Notes under the pieces: generated by a model
Seen by the model: the letters and a program-made list of their open reading frames with translations, nothing else
Told to the model about the DNA's origin: nothing
Database searches by the model: none
Position numbers and translations under genes: made by a program
Shown here: piece by piece, positions 48,401-58,955 of the stretch
Layout of the letters: every line of letters begins with the position of its first letter
Numbering within the stretch: position 1 is the first letter of the stretch
From: Stomorhina lunata
Lineage: Eukaryota > Arthropoda > Insecta > Diptera > Rhiniidae
Assembly: GCA_933228675.1 (NCBI GenBank)
Contig: OW121742.1
Location: 32,452,034 to 32,516,033, forward strand
Length of the DNA stretch: 64,000 nucleotides
Direction: 5' to 3'

Positions 48401-50195
48401 TGTAAAAAAAAAATTCTGAAAATGTTAATTGTGTTGTAACTTCACACTTAAACTGACAATACTCAAATGTGTCAATTCCTAGTCTTATCTTCTTAACAAG
48501 GATCTAAGTCAAATCTCTAAGGATTATTGTGTTTTTTATAAACAGGCTCTTCTGGTTATTTAAAAAATGTTAAACATACAAATTATCTTGCATTGAAAAG
48601 CTAATGGTGCAAAATCATAAAAATGTCGTTACAAAATTCATGGAAAATAAATTAGGCAGTTTTTGCTATAAAATAAAAATGGCTGGTATGTCGTTACAAA
48701 AGTCACCCTTAGGGTTTATGAATTTTTTTCTATTAGATTTTTTTTTGTTCTTTTATTATTCCTACATATTATATAGAAAATATTTCTATATGTTTAGTGA
48801 AAAAATTCTATTATAATATAATTTTTTTTGGTTTTTTTCACTTTATTTTCTTTTAAGCACTTACAATCTAGTTCATCATATTCAATTATTATAATGGCAT
48901 TTTATCTTTCCCCTTATTATATTTTATATATTATTTCTTACGTTTTTTTTTTTCTTTATATTCATAAACAATTTTGTTTATATTCATAATCATTTTCAGT
49001 CTTAAGCTAAGAAATTTTTTTAAATTTTTGTAAGACAAATTTTTTTTTTTAATTTTTTCTTCAAAATTTACTCGAAAAGAAAAAATTTTTAATTAAATTT
49101 AAATTCGGTATTTCTTAATAAGTTTTTTTAGACTTTTACTTTTTATAAAAGTTTTATTTGAAAAAACTACCGAAATTAGTTTTTCTTAATTGTCATAAAT
49201 TTTTGTCACTATTTTACTTACAAAGCTCTCAGAGATACTCCCATTGAATATATAATTACAAAATAAATTTTTTGTTTATCTTAGTTTTATAAATTTTAAA
49301 AGAAATTTCATTTAATTTTATTTAATTTATTTACATTAAATTTTGATTTTAAGTATTTACATTTTCCTTTGTAATTAAATTTGTTACTTAAATATTTAAC
49401 ACTAACCCTACGAGTTTTAAACTTCATTACAAGCATTTTTTAAATTTTTACAAGCTTTAGTTTTTTATTTTGCATAAATTTTTTGTTTCAAAATTATATT
49501 GACATTTATAGTATGTACTTAAGTTTAATTAATTAAATTAAAGTTGTTGTAAAAAAGGAGAGTTTTTAATTTTTTATATTTGTAATGAAATTTAAAAACA
49601 ATGAAACGCCAGTATATCGGAGGTTTAAATTTTATTTATAGAGTTTCGGTTTTTTTGTGCTTTTATTTAAATGAAAATCCTTTTTTGTGCTATGGTGAAA
49701 AGATGGAAAATTTATGTTTCGAAAATGGTCGAAGTAACCCGTTACTTTTCGAAATATTTCCTATGATAAGCTACAAGTCGAAGACTTGCAAGCACCAATA
49801 AAATCGAATTATTTAGTTGAATTATTATACCCATAGTTTGATTATACGGTGTCACAAATGAGCAACTTTTGTAATTACCTAGAAAGCGACCTAGTCGGGG
49901 TAATAGGCAAAGGTAAGGACAAACAAAAAAATATTTTCAAAGTTTTCGATATACATACAAAATTTTTTTAGTTCCTAAAACACTCGCATTACTTGTTATT
50001 GATTTCAGTTTACATTTATAAAAGCGATTCAACTTTTTCCAAAGCCAAAATTTTTCGATTGTAAATAAAATACTTTTTAGTACCTGGTTGACCAAGCCTT
50101 GCTCGGAGCTTTGTGATAAGCATTTTGAGGCCAATTTTAAAGTTTTCATATATTTTATTTATAAAGTACTAAAATAAATTTAGTGGAAAGACATT
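48401..50195. other. AT-rich stretch, no gene seen
   Basis: Short ORFs at 48,604-48,816, 49,601-49,801 and 49,937-50,149 have no recognisable domain. T-rich runs dominate 48,720-49,500. A CACAAATGAGCAACTTTTG / GACCTAGTCGGGGTAATAGG segment near 49,850-49,905 has less biased composition and could be an unrecognised repeat end. Confidence 0.45.
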
Positions 50196-51045
50196 ACACA
50201 AATATTTTTTGAATTATTTGATTTTTTTTTTGGACGATCAATACATAGTTTTTATAGTTTGCGTAGTTTACAGTTTAACTCATTTTGAATTATTTTGGAA
50301 ATTGGTCATACCAACAGAAACCTCCTTCGGCTTATGCGCAACAACTTTGCAAAAGATTATCAAATGTAAAGCTTACGATTTAATTCATTTTGAGTAATTT
50401 TTAGTGACGCCACCTGTCGGAAGTTGTTCATACCTACTAAGAAACCTTCGTCTGCCTATGTGTAACAACTTTGCTTATGATCATAACATGATCAAATGTA
50501 CAGTTTACGATTTAAATCACTTTGAGTAATTTTCAGTGGCGCCACCTGTCGGACTTTGGTCATACCAATAAATAAACCTTTGTCGGCTTATCCGCAATAA
50601 CTTTGCTAAAGAGATGATTAAATATACAGCTTACGATTTAATTGACTTTGAGTAAATTTCAGTGGCGTCACCTGTCAAAATTTCTTCACACCAACTATGT
50701 AACCTTCGTCGCCTCATGTGCAACAACTTTGCTTAAGATCAGAAAATAATCAATTAAACAGTTTGCGATTTAACTCACTTTGAGTAATTTTCAGTAGCGC
50801 CACCTGTCGGAAATTGTTCCCACCAACTAAGAAGCCTTCACCGGCTCATAGCTACAACTTTGCTAAAGATCATAGCATGATCATATGCATAGTTTACGAT
50901 TTAATTAATTTTTAGTAACTTTTAGTGGCGCCACCTAACGGATATTAGTCTTACCAACATAAAAACCTTTGCCGGCTCATCCGCAACATCTTTGCTAAAG
51001 AGCATAACATGATCAAATGCATAGTTTACTATTCTATAAAAAAAC
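50196..51045. repeat. 131-bp tandem repeat array, about six units, with CTCF-like AGGTGGCGC motif
   Basis: Units of 126-132 bp share AGTTTACGATTTAA..CA, TTTTGAGTAATTTTCAGTGG, CGCCACCTGTCGGA, TCATACCAAC, AACCTTCGTCGGCTCAT, GCAACAACTTTGCTAAAG and ATCATAACATGATCAAATG. The GC-rich CGCCACCT element starts at 50,407, 50,539, 50,665, 50,797 and 50,928. On the reverse strand it reads AGGTGGCGC in three copies, AGGTGGCGT in one and AGGTGACGC in one. The first unit, near 50,280, has lost it. AGGTGGCGC is the core known for Drosophila CTCF. The same sequence contains CAGGTG, an E-box bound by Snail-type factors, so other readings are possible. Confidence 0.85.
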
Positions 51046-51057
51046 ATACGTACAGTA

Positions 51058-51824
51058 AACAAGTAAGAAAGCGCTATAGTCGGTCAAGCCGACCATACGA
51101 TACCCTTCACCACTAAGGTCAAAGGTGTTATTTTTCCTGTATAAACCAATATTTGCTAAATTTTGCCATCATACAAACATTTTCTCAAAACTTATATATT
51201 CAACCTGTTTCCGTCATTTGCACTTATATGAGAGCTAGAGTCAAATGTGGACCGAAATTTGGCAGGTTGAATACAGTTGTTACAAAAATTATGCATGCGA
51301 AAAATAAACTCAAAATTTTCATTATCTTTAGAGCGTTTTAGTGATTTTTTGTCTCATTTAGTGCGTTTTTAAAGAAGAGTTTGTATGGGAGCTATGGTCA
51401 AATGTGGACCGATTTCAACGAAATTTGATACAGTGATTTAAGTTTACATAAGCAGTATCTGTTTTAAATTTCATGAAAAAATATTGATATTTGTGGCCAA
51501 TATATCAATTCCGGGAAGTGGGACCTATGGGGGGTACCATAAATATTGGACCGATTTAGACGAATTTCAATAGCCATGGTCCCATTGTCAAAAAAATTAT
51601 CTATGACAAATTTCATCAAATTATCTTTAGAATTGCGACCTGTAGTTTGATTACAAGGTTTACATGGGGGTCCAGCCAGACGGACGGACGGACGGACATC
51701 GCTAAATCGACTCAGAAAGTGATTCTAAGCCTATTGGTATACTAAAAGACAAATATTTCTATGCGTTACAAACATCAGCACAAATTTATAATACCCTTTC
51801 CACCTATGGTGGTGAAGGGTATAA
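51058..51824 (-). mobile_element. HINE/DINE-1-like non-autonomous element, copy 3, near full length, reverse orientation
   Basis: Read on the reverse strand it begins TTATACCCTTCACCACCATA at 51,824 and ends with TAGTGGTGAAGGGTATCG, a GGCTTGACCGACTATAGCGC segment and TTTCTTACTTGT at about 51,058. A GTCCGTCCGTCCGTC tract lies at about 51,683-51,697. Length is about 767 bp. It lies only ~15 bp from the end of the 131-bp array. Two short ORFs across it are not genes. Confidence 0.8.
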
Positions 51825-51989
51825 ACATTCATTTGTTTAAAAGTTACACGTTACTACTTTTTTTCCCTTTTTATTCCCTAATTTCCAAAAAGTTCCATGT
51901 GCATATTTGGTACTTTTTTGGAAACAATAGAATTAATATATTGTTCCTATTCATATTACTTTTTGAGATGTTAAGTTATCATTTTTTCT

Positions 51990-53870
51990 AGATATTTTCG
52001 ATCCCAAAACTTTGTATAAAAAATTTTTTATAAAAATATTCGATAAAAATATTTTTCTGTAAAAATTTTCTATAAAAATATTTTAATAACAAAAAATTTT
52101 CAAATCTTCTTAGAAATATTTTTGATAAAAAAATTTTCTATAGAAAAATTTTTGATAAAAAGAATTTTCAATAGAAAAATTTTTGATAAAAAATTTTTTA
52201 AAGAAAAATTTTCAATAGAAAAATTTATGATAAAAAAATTTCTAAAGAAATATATTTGATAAAATAAAATTTCTATGGAAAATTTTTTGTTAAAAAATTT
52301 TTCATTGAAAAAATGAAAAATGTATGATACAAAAAATTTCTACAGAAAATAGAAAAAATTTTTTATATAAATTTTTTTAGTAAAAAAATTTTCGATAAAA
52401 AATTTTTTTATCAACAAATTTTTGATAAAAAAATTTCTATAGAAAAATTTTTAATACAAAAATTTTCTATAGAAAAATTTTTGATAAAAATATTTTCTAC
52501 AGAAAAATTTATGATAAAAAAATCTTCTATGGAAAAATTAAAAAAAAAAATTCTATATAAATTTTTTCAATAAAAAATTTTTTGAAAGAAAATTTTTTTA
52601 TCAACAATTTTATCAACAAATGTTTTGATAAAAAAAAGTCTATAAAAAATTTTTTGATAAAAAAAATTGCCATAGAAAAATTTTTGATAAAAAAATGTTC
52701 TATCGAAAAATTGATGATAAAAAAATTTTCTATGGAAAAATTTTTTTTAAAAAATTTTCTATTTAAATAAGGAAAAAATTCTATATAAATTTTTTCAATA
52801 AAAAAATTTTCGATAGAAATTTTTTTTATCAACAATTTCATCAACGAATGTTTTGATAAAAAAAATTTCTATAGAAAAATTTTTGATAAAAAAAATTTCT
52901 ATAGAAAAATTTTTGATAAAAAAATTTTCTATAGAAAAATTTTTGATAAAAAAATTTTCTATAGAAAAATTTTTGATAAAAAAATTTTCTATAGAAAAAT
53001 TTTTGATAAAAAAATTTTCTATAGAAAAATTTTTGATAAAAAAATTTTCTATAGAAAAATTTTTGATAAAAATATTTTCTACAGAAAAATTAATGATAAA
53101 AAAATTTTCTATGGAAAAATTAAAGAAAAAAATTTTCTATGGAAAAATTAAAAAAAAAAAATTCTATATAAAAATTTTTTAAAAAAAATTTTCTATTTAA
53201 TTTTTTTTTAATTTAAAAATTTTCGATGAAAAATTTTTTTTATCAACAATTTTATCAACAAATGTTTTGATAAAAAAAATTTCTATAGAAAAATTAAAAA
53301 AAAATTCTATAGAAAACTTTTTGATACAAAAATTTTCTAGAGAAAAATTGTTGATAAAAAAATTTTTTATAGAAAAATTGTTGATAAAAATATTTTCTAC
53401 AAAAAAATTTATGATAAAAAATCTTCTATGGAAAAATTTTTTTAAAAAAAATTTCTATGGAAAAAATTTTATATAGATTTATTTCTACATAAATTTTTTT
53501 AATAAAAAAATTTGCAATAGAAAATTTTTTTATCAACAAATGTTTTGATAAAAAAAATTTCTATAGAAAAATTTTTGATAAAAAAATTTTCTATAGAATA
53601 ATTTTTGATAAAAATATTATCTACAAAAAAATTGATGTTAAAAAAACTTTCCATGGAAAAATAAAAAAAAAAATTCTTTTTAAATTTAAAAAAAAAAATC
53701 TATTTAAATTTTTTTTAATAAAAAAAATTTTCGATAGAAAATTTTTTTATTAACAATTTTATCAACGAATGTTTTGATAAAAAAAAATTTGTACAGAAAA
53801 ATTTTTGATAAAAAAAATTTCTATAGAAAAATTTTTGATAAAAAAAATTCTATAGAAAAATTAGAAAAAA
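51990..53870 (-). repeat. Minisatellite array A13, 30-bp unit, same family as A1/A12 but inverted
   Basis: Units read GATAAAAAAATTTTCTATAG followed by AAAAATTTTT. At 52,921-53,060 at least four consecutive units are identical at an exact 30-bp period. The unit is the reverse complement of the A1/A12 unit. A longer segment, TTTTATCAACAAATGTTTTG or a close variant, recurs near 52,610, 52,843, 53,252, 53,532 and 53,757, giving an irregular higher-order structure. The 109-codon ORF at 52,853-53,182 and others at 52,527-52,844 and 53,267-53,476 consist of 10-residue repeats (FLIKKFSIEK) created by the 30-bp period. I do not consider them genes. Confidence 0.95.
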
Positions 53871-53966
53871 CTAGAGCTTCTAGAAACACCTCAAAGAGCG
53901 GGTTGCTATGAAAAATCAGACATGGGGACATATTTGAACAATGTCAACAAAATAATAGCAAAAAAA

Positions 53967-54034
53967 TAAGTAATGAAGCGCTTTGGTCGGTCCAACATTT
54001 CCATATTATACCCTTCACCAGTGAGGTCAAATTA
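53967..54034 (-). mobile_element. HINE-like 3'-end fragment, reverse orientation
   Basis: AAGTAATGAAGCGCTTTGG, TCGGTCCAACATTTCCATA and TACCCTTCACCAGTGAGGTC match, in order, the 3' end of the HINE-like family in reverse. Only the last ~70 bp is present, next to LINE debris. Confidence 0.55.
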
Positions 54035-54039
54035 AGCTT

Positions 54040-54660
54040 TATTCTAATACGGGATAATGGACGGAGGCCGTTTCATTTCTGCCCGATACGAACGAAGGTT
54101 TTCAAGCAATGTCTGAGTTTGTCGTATATGATCGTTGAACTATCACTTCGAGGTTCTAAAGAAATTTGTTATCCTTGGTACCGCCGCCAACATAAATAAT
54201 GATGTAAGTTTCGAAAACAAATATAGAATCATACTTGCCAACAGATGCATATTTTGGTCTAAGCTGGCAGATAACAAATTAAGTTCTATCTGTAAGAACT
54301 AAAATCAAGGTCTATTAAACGCTTATACTACCCGTAAGTAAAATACATCAATGAGCAGCGGCTATATTAACTAGGACATGTTTTGCGAATGGATGAAAAT
54401 ACTCCAGTAAGAAAATGTATTCGAAAACGATGACTTTGTAGAAGTTTTTATAACATAAAGGAAGATAAGACGGCCAATCACCCCTCTTTTACTGCTCAGC
54501 CATGACTGAACTGTAGGCTTCTCATCTGGGTTGGTCGTTTCTCCACGGTCTATCTGAACACTTGATATTAGTGTCAGCTAAATAGAATCGTTTACTGGAG
54601 AGTCTGATGGCTTTATGATGCTTTAGTAAAGACTCTTCTATTCATTTCTATCCCTTGCAA
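54040..54660 (+). pseudogene. LINE debris: thumb and C-terminal regions, heavily decayed
   Basis: In shifting frames on the + strand one can read FEVLKKFVILGTAANINNDV, then IILANRCIFWSKLADNKLSS, both typical of the LINE region after the palm (VYLGT..., LANRCYFGL...). These are followed by LGHVLRMDENTPVRKCIRKR, the usual C-terminal 'GHVLRM' segment. From about 54,430 a second tail reads RSFYNIKEDKTANHP, similar to the cysteine-rich C-terminal end of jockey-type elements also seen at 60,875-61,090. Many stops and frame shifts are present. The palm is absent. The boundaries and the number of elements involved are uncertain. Confidence 0.5.
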
Positions 54661-54697
54661 AGGGATCGGTAGAACTGTAAGGAGACTAACATACTTG

Positions 54698-55511
54698 TTA
54701 TACCCTTCACCATCATAGGTGGAAAGGGTATTATAAGTTTGTGCTGATGTATGTAACGCATAAAAATAATTGTCTTAGACCCTTGTTTTAGACCTTTTAG
54801 TATACCACTAGGCTTAGAATCACTTTCTAAGTCGATTTAGCGATGTCCGTCCGTCCGTCTGGCTGGCTGGCTGGACCCCCATGTTAACCTTGTAATCAAA
54901 CTACAGGTCGCAATTCTAAAGCTAATTTGATGAAATTTGGCATAGATCATTTTTTTTTTGACAATGGGACGAGGGCTATTGAAATTCGTCTAAATCAGTC
55001 CATTATTTATGGTACCCCCCATAGGTCCCACTTTCCGGAATTGATATATTGGCCACAAATATCAATATTTGTTGATGAAATTTAAAACAAATATTTCTTA
55101 TATAAACCCTAATCACTGTACCAAATTTCGTTGAAATCGGTCCACATTTGACTAAAGCTCCCATACAGATTCTCCTTTAAAAACGCACTAAATGAGACAA
55201 AAATCCCTAAAACGCTCGTACATCTGAAGATAATGAGAATTTTGAGATTATTTTTTGCCCAAATAATTCTTGTAAAAACTGTAATCAACTCGCCAAACTT
55301 CGAGAAAAATCGGTCTACATTTGACCCTAGTTCTCATATAAGTCCAATTGACGGAAACAGCTTAAATATGTAAGTTTTGGCAAAATGTGTGTATAATGGC
55401 CAAATTTTGCAAAAATTTGTCTTTATACACGAAAAAGAACACCTTTCACATTAGTGGTGAAGGGTATCGTATGGTCGGGCTTGACCGACTACAGCACTTT
55501 CTTACTTGTTG
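54698..55511 (+). mobile_element. HINE/DINE-1-like non-autonomous element, copy 4, longest copy
   Basis: It begins TTATACCCTTCACCATCATA, with GTCCGTCCGTCTGGCTGGCT and further GGCT repeats at about 54,845-54,871. The 3' end shows ATTAGTGGTGAAGGGTATCG, the stem GTCGGGCTTGACCGAC and CACTTTCTTACTTGTT. At about 814 bp it is the longest copy and probably closest to the family's full length. It has no coding capacity. The insertion sits directly after LINE debris. Confidence 0.8.
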
Positions 55512-55574
55512 TTACTTGATTTTATTTCATTCAAATTTTAATTCTTTAACTTGTTACTAATATTTTATTACTAG

Positions 55575-55655
55575 GCTGACGATTGAGTGAAATATACATG
55601 TATTTTGTTTTTGTTACAGCAACAAAAGACATGCAAATTTCACTCAATTGTCAGC
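55575..55655 (+). ncRNA. 81-nt pre-microRNA-like hairpin (candidate; could be a tiny MITE)
   Basis: The outer arms GCTGACGATTGAGTGAAAT (55,575-55,593) and ATTTCACTCAATTGTCAGC (55,637-55,655) pair over all 19 positions, counting one G-U. After a symmetric 3x3 internal loop (ATA/CAA), CATGTATTTTGTT pairs with AACAAAAGACATG with a single mismatch, closing an 11-nt loop at 55,610-55,620. Size, arm symmetry and loop fit a microRNA precursor. The near-perfect outer arms would also fit a very short inverted-repeat element. No family was recognised. Confidence 0.4.
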
Positions 55656-57475
55656 TGCTTGTGTTATATAAACAGCACATATGACTTCAAATTATATTTT
55701 GCACTAAAATAAAATCTTTTACAAAAATTTGATTTATTACAAAAATTTGATTTTTTACAAAAAATTAAATTTATAAGTAAAAAATTAAGTAGTACAAAAA
55801 TGTATCTATTTCTCAAAAAAAAAAAAAAAATAAGTTTTTCAGAAAAATTTCAATTTATTTATTATGGGAAGTCTTTATTGAAAATTTTTAAATTCTTAAA
55901 ATACGACCAAGAAAAGAAGCTCTTTAAAATATCAAGACCTTAAAAAAACCCTTTATATATTTTTACGAATACATTTGATTTAATTCAAATAATTTATTTC
56001 ATTTAATCTTTTGCTTCCACATCAAATCCACAATAACCAGCAGCACATGACCCGCTCGCTTTGCTCATTAGTGAAGTGTAGGATTTTCATTTATTATCGG
56101 TCTTTGGCCGACATGGGGTTTTATTTTACTACAATTTATACTTTATTTTCATATACATTTGTTTTTTCATCTTGTAGTATTCATGTCTTTTAAAAAAAGA
56201 AATCTTGTTTTGTATTTTATTCTTTTGTGAACATTTTGTTTTATATATTTAATTTTTTATTCCTTTTCATTCTTTGCTATTCTATTTTGCTTGTGGATGT
56301 TGAACTTTTTTTTGTAATACAATTTTTTTCTATATTTGCAGACTAAAACTATCTTTAGTTTATCTTACATTTAAAGTAGGGAATGTAGTTAGAGAGATAC
56401 ATAAATACATACATACATTCGTACACACTGATACACACACATGTATTTGCACAGTGTTTGACCTAAAAAAATATTTAAAAATAAAAAATAAATAATAGTT
56501 ATGTATATACTTATGAGTATATTTAAAAAAATTACAGCTAAATACATACATACATATATACAAACTTAAATATATGTTGCGGTATCTGTATTTGTGTGTA
56601 TATGTATTTAGTAAGTACGATTATTTGTATATAATATTATCCTGTAACTAGGATAAGTAAATGTTGTCTTATCTAAGTATGTTTGTGTATGTATGTTGGG
56701 GTATGTGTGTAAATGCTTGAATCTTACTTGAAAACTCAGTTTTAATGCGAAACACTAGTAAAATAATAGAAACTTTAAACAAGAATAACAATATTTTTAA
56801 TGGAAAATACTTATGACGCAAAAATGGACACAAAACATAAGTTTCTGTTTCCCTATTTGCAAAAGGAAAAACTAATTTATTTATGAATATTATCTAGAAA
56901 ATATATTTTTTAAATGCATTTCCTTTATTTTTCATATAAGCTTGAGTAAAAAAGGATGGCTGCTATACTCGCATTGGCTTTGAAGACTTATTTACAAAAG
57001 TCTAGTTAAAAATTTAGGGTGCAATATTTTAATTTCATTTGAGCTATAACTGCTTATTTTGTACAATATTATTATGCCAAATTCATTATCCAAATTGTAA
57101 ATAGACTTACACATTTATTAAAGAATTTTGTCATAAATTTCAACAGATGCCTTTTCTAAGTTTTTCAAGGCATTTGATAAATGGGTTAATTTGGTAATTA
57201 GGCTGTAGTCGAACTCATTTGAATAATAATGGAAAAATATCACTGTAATATTTAAAATTATTCATAATTCAAATATTTTGGAAAAAAAAAATATTTTTAT
57301 CGAAATCGATAGTTTTAGTCGTTAGTAGAGAAAGAATAATAATATTACAATTTGGTTATTATTTTAGTGTTATCATCTTTACATTTCTGTCATTTAAAAA
57401 GTTTACACCACTGAAATTATAAACGGTCTGCTAACAGTGTCTTTAAAACTTTGACAGTTCATAACGATCTTCTTA
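55656..57475. other. AT-rich stretch, no gene seen
   Basis: Microsatellite-like ATAC/TATG tracts occur near 56,400-56,600 and 56,680. Short ORFs have no recognisable domain. Confidence 0.5.
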
Positions 57476-58225
57476 TTATACCCTTCACCACCATAGGTGG
57501 AAAGGGTATTTTAAGTTTGTGCTGATGTATGTAACGCATAGAAATATTTGTCTTAGATCCACCTTTTAGTATACCAATAGGTTAAGAATCACTTTCTGAG
57601 CCGATTTAGCGATGTCAGTCCGTCTGTCCATCTGAATGGCTGGCTGGACCCCCATATAAACCATGTAATCAAAGTACAGGTCGCAATTCTAAATATAATT
57701 TAATTATATTTGGCACAGATAATTTTTTTTGATAGTGGGACCATGGCTATTGAAATTCGTCAAAATTAGTCCATTATTTATGGTACCTTCCATAGGTCCA
57801 CTTCCAGGAATTGATATTTTAGCCACAAATATCAATATTTTCAAATTAAATTTGAATCAAATACTGCCTATATAAACCAAAACCACTGCACCAAATTTCG
57901 GTCCACATTTGACCATAGCTCCCATACAAACTCTTCTATCAAAATGCACTAAATGAGACAAAAATCTCTAAAACGCTCATAAATCTGAAGATAATCAGAG
58001 TTTATTTTTTGCATACATAATTTTTGTGAAAATTGTAATCAATTTGAAAAATTTCAAAATAATCGATCCACATTTGACCCTAGCTCTCATATGAGTCCAA
58101 ATAACGAAAATAGTTTAAATATATAAATTTTGAAAAAATGTCTATATGAAGCAAAATTTAGGAAATATTTGTCTTAATACAGGAAAAAGAACAAATTTGG
58201 CCTTAGTAGTGAAGGGTATCGACCC
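57476..58225 (+). mobile_element. HINE/DINE-1-like non-autonomous element, copy 5, lacks its 3' stem-loop
   Basis: It begins TTATACCCTTCACCACCATA with the GGTGGAAAGGGTA fold-back. The GTCC tract is degraded to GTCAGTCCGTCTGTCC. It stops after TAGTAGTGAAGGGTATCGAC, so the GTCGG/CCGAC stem and TTACTTGTT end of the other copies are missing. Its last ~95 bp is repeated 413 bp downstream as part of a tandem duplication. It is more diverged than copies 2-4, suggesting an older insertion. Confidence 0.75.
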
Positions 58226-58955
58226 ACCACAGAATATAACTGTTATTTTTGAATTTTTGATTAAAATAACTGTAATTTTTTTTTCAAAAAAATAAAAATC
58301 AGATTTTTAAAAAGCATCGCATTTTATAAAAATTTGATCCTAGACTATCAAAATGGTATACTTGGTTTTATTCCCCGACATTTACTTGAGGTTGCTTACC
58401 TCAAGTAAATGTTGGTTGCTTACCTCAAGTAAATGTCGGGAAACAAAACCAAGTATACCATTTTGATAGTCTTGGACCAAATTTTCATAAAATGCGATGC
58501 TTTTTAAAAATCTGATTTTTATTTTTTAGAAAAAAAAAAATTTTGAAAAAATGTCTATATGAAGCAAAATTTAGGAAATATTTGTCTTAATACAGGAAAA
58601 AGAACACCTTTGGCCTTAGTAGTGAAGGGTATCGACCGACCACAGAAAATAACTGTTATTTTTGAATTTTTGATTAAAATAACTAGTTTTTTTTTTCTAA
58701 AAAATAAAAATCAGATTTTTAAAAAGCATCGCATTTTATAAAAATTTGATCCGAGACTATCAAAATGGTATACTTGGTTTTATTCCCCGACATTTACTTG
58801 AGGTTGCTTACCTCAAGTAAATGTTGGTTGCTTACCTCAAGTAAATGTCGGGAAACAAAACCAAGTATACCATTTTGATAGTCTTGGACCAAATTTTCAT
58901 AAAATGCGATGCTTTTTAAAAATCTGATTTTTATTTTTTAGAAAAAAAAAATTAC
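58128..58955 (+). repeat. 413-bp tandem duplication containing two large palindromes
   Basis: The segment starting TTTTGAAAAAATGTCTATAT at 58,128 is repeated at 58,541 with few changes. Each unit holds the final ~95 bp of HINE-like copy 5 followed by a palindrome (about 58,278-58,540 and 58,686-58,953). Arms of about 110 bp read inward through GCATCGCATTTTAT, CAAAATGGTATACTTGGTTT and CGACATTTACTTGAGG. Between the arms the inner end TTGCTTACCTCAAGTAAATG is present twice in tandem. The palindrome could be a fold-back/MITE element that inserted into the HINE-like copy before the duplication. Confidence 0.85.

Noticed and set aside
52853..53182. 109-codon ORF with perfect 10-residue repeats, tempting as a repetitive structural protein
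   Set aside because: It is the 30-bp minisatellite unit read in a stop-free frame. Reading frame survives only because 30 is divisible by 3. Flanking units break it and there is no promoter or splice context.
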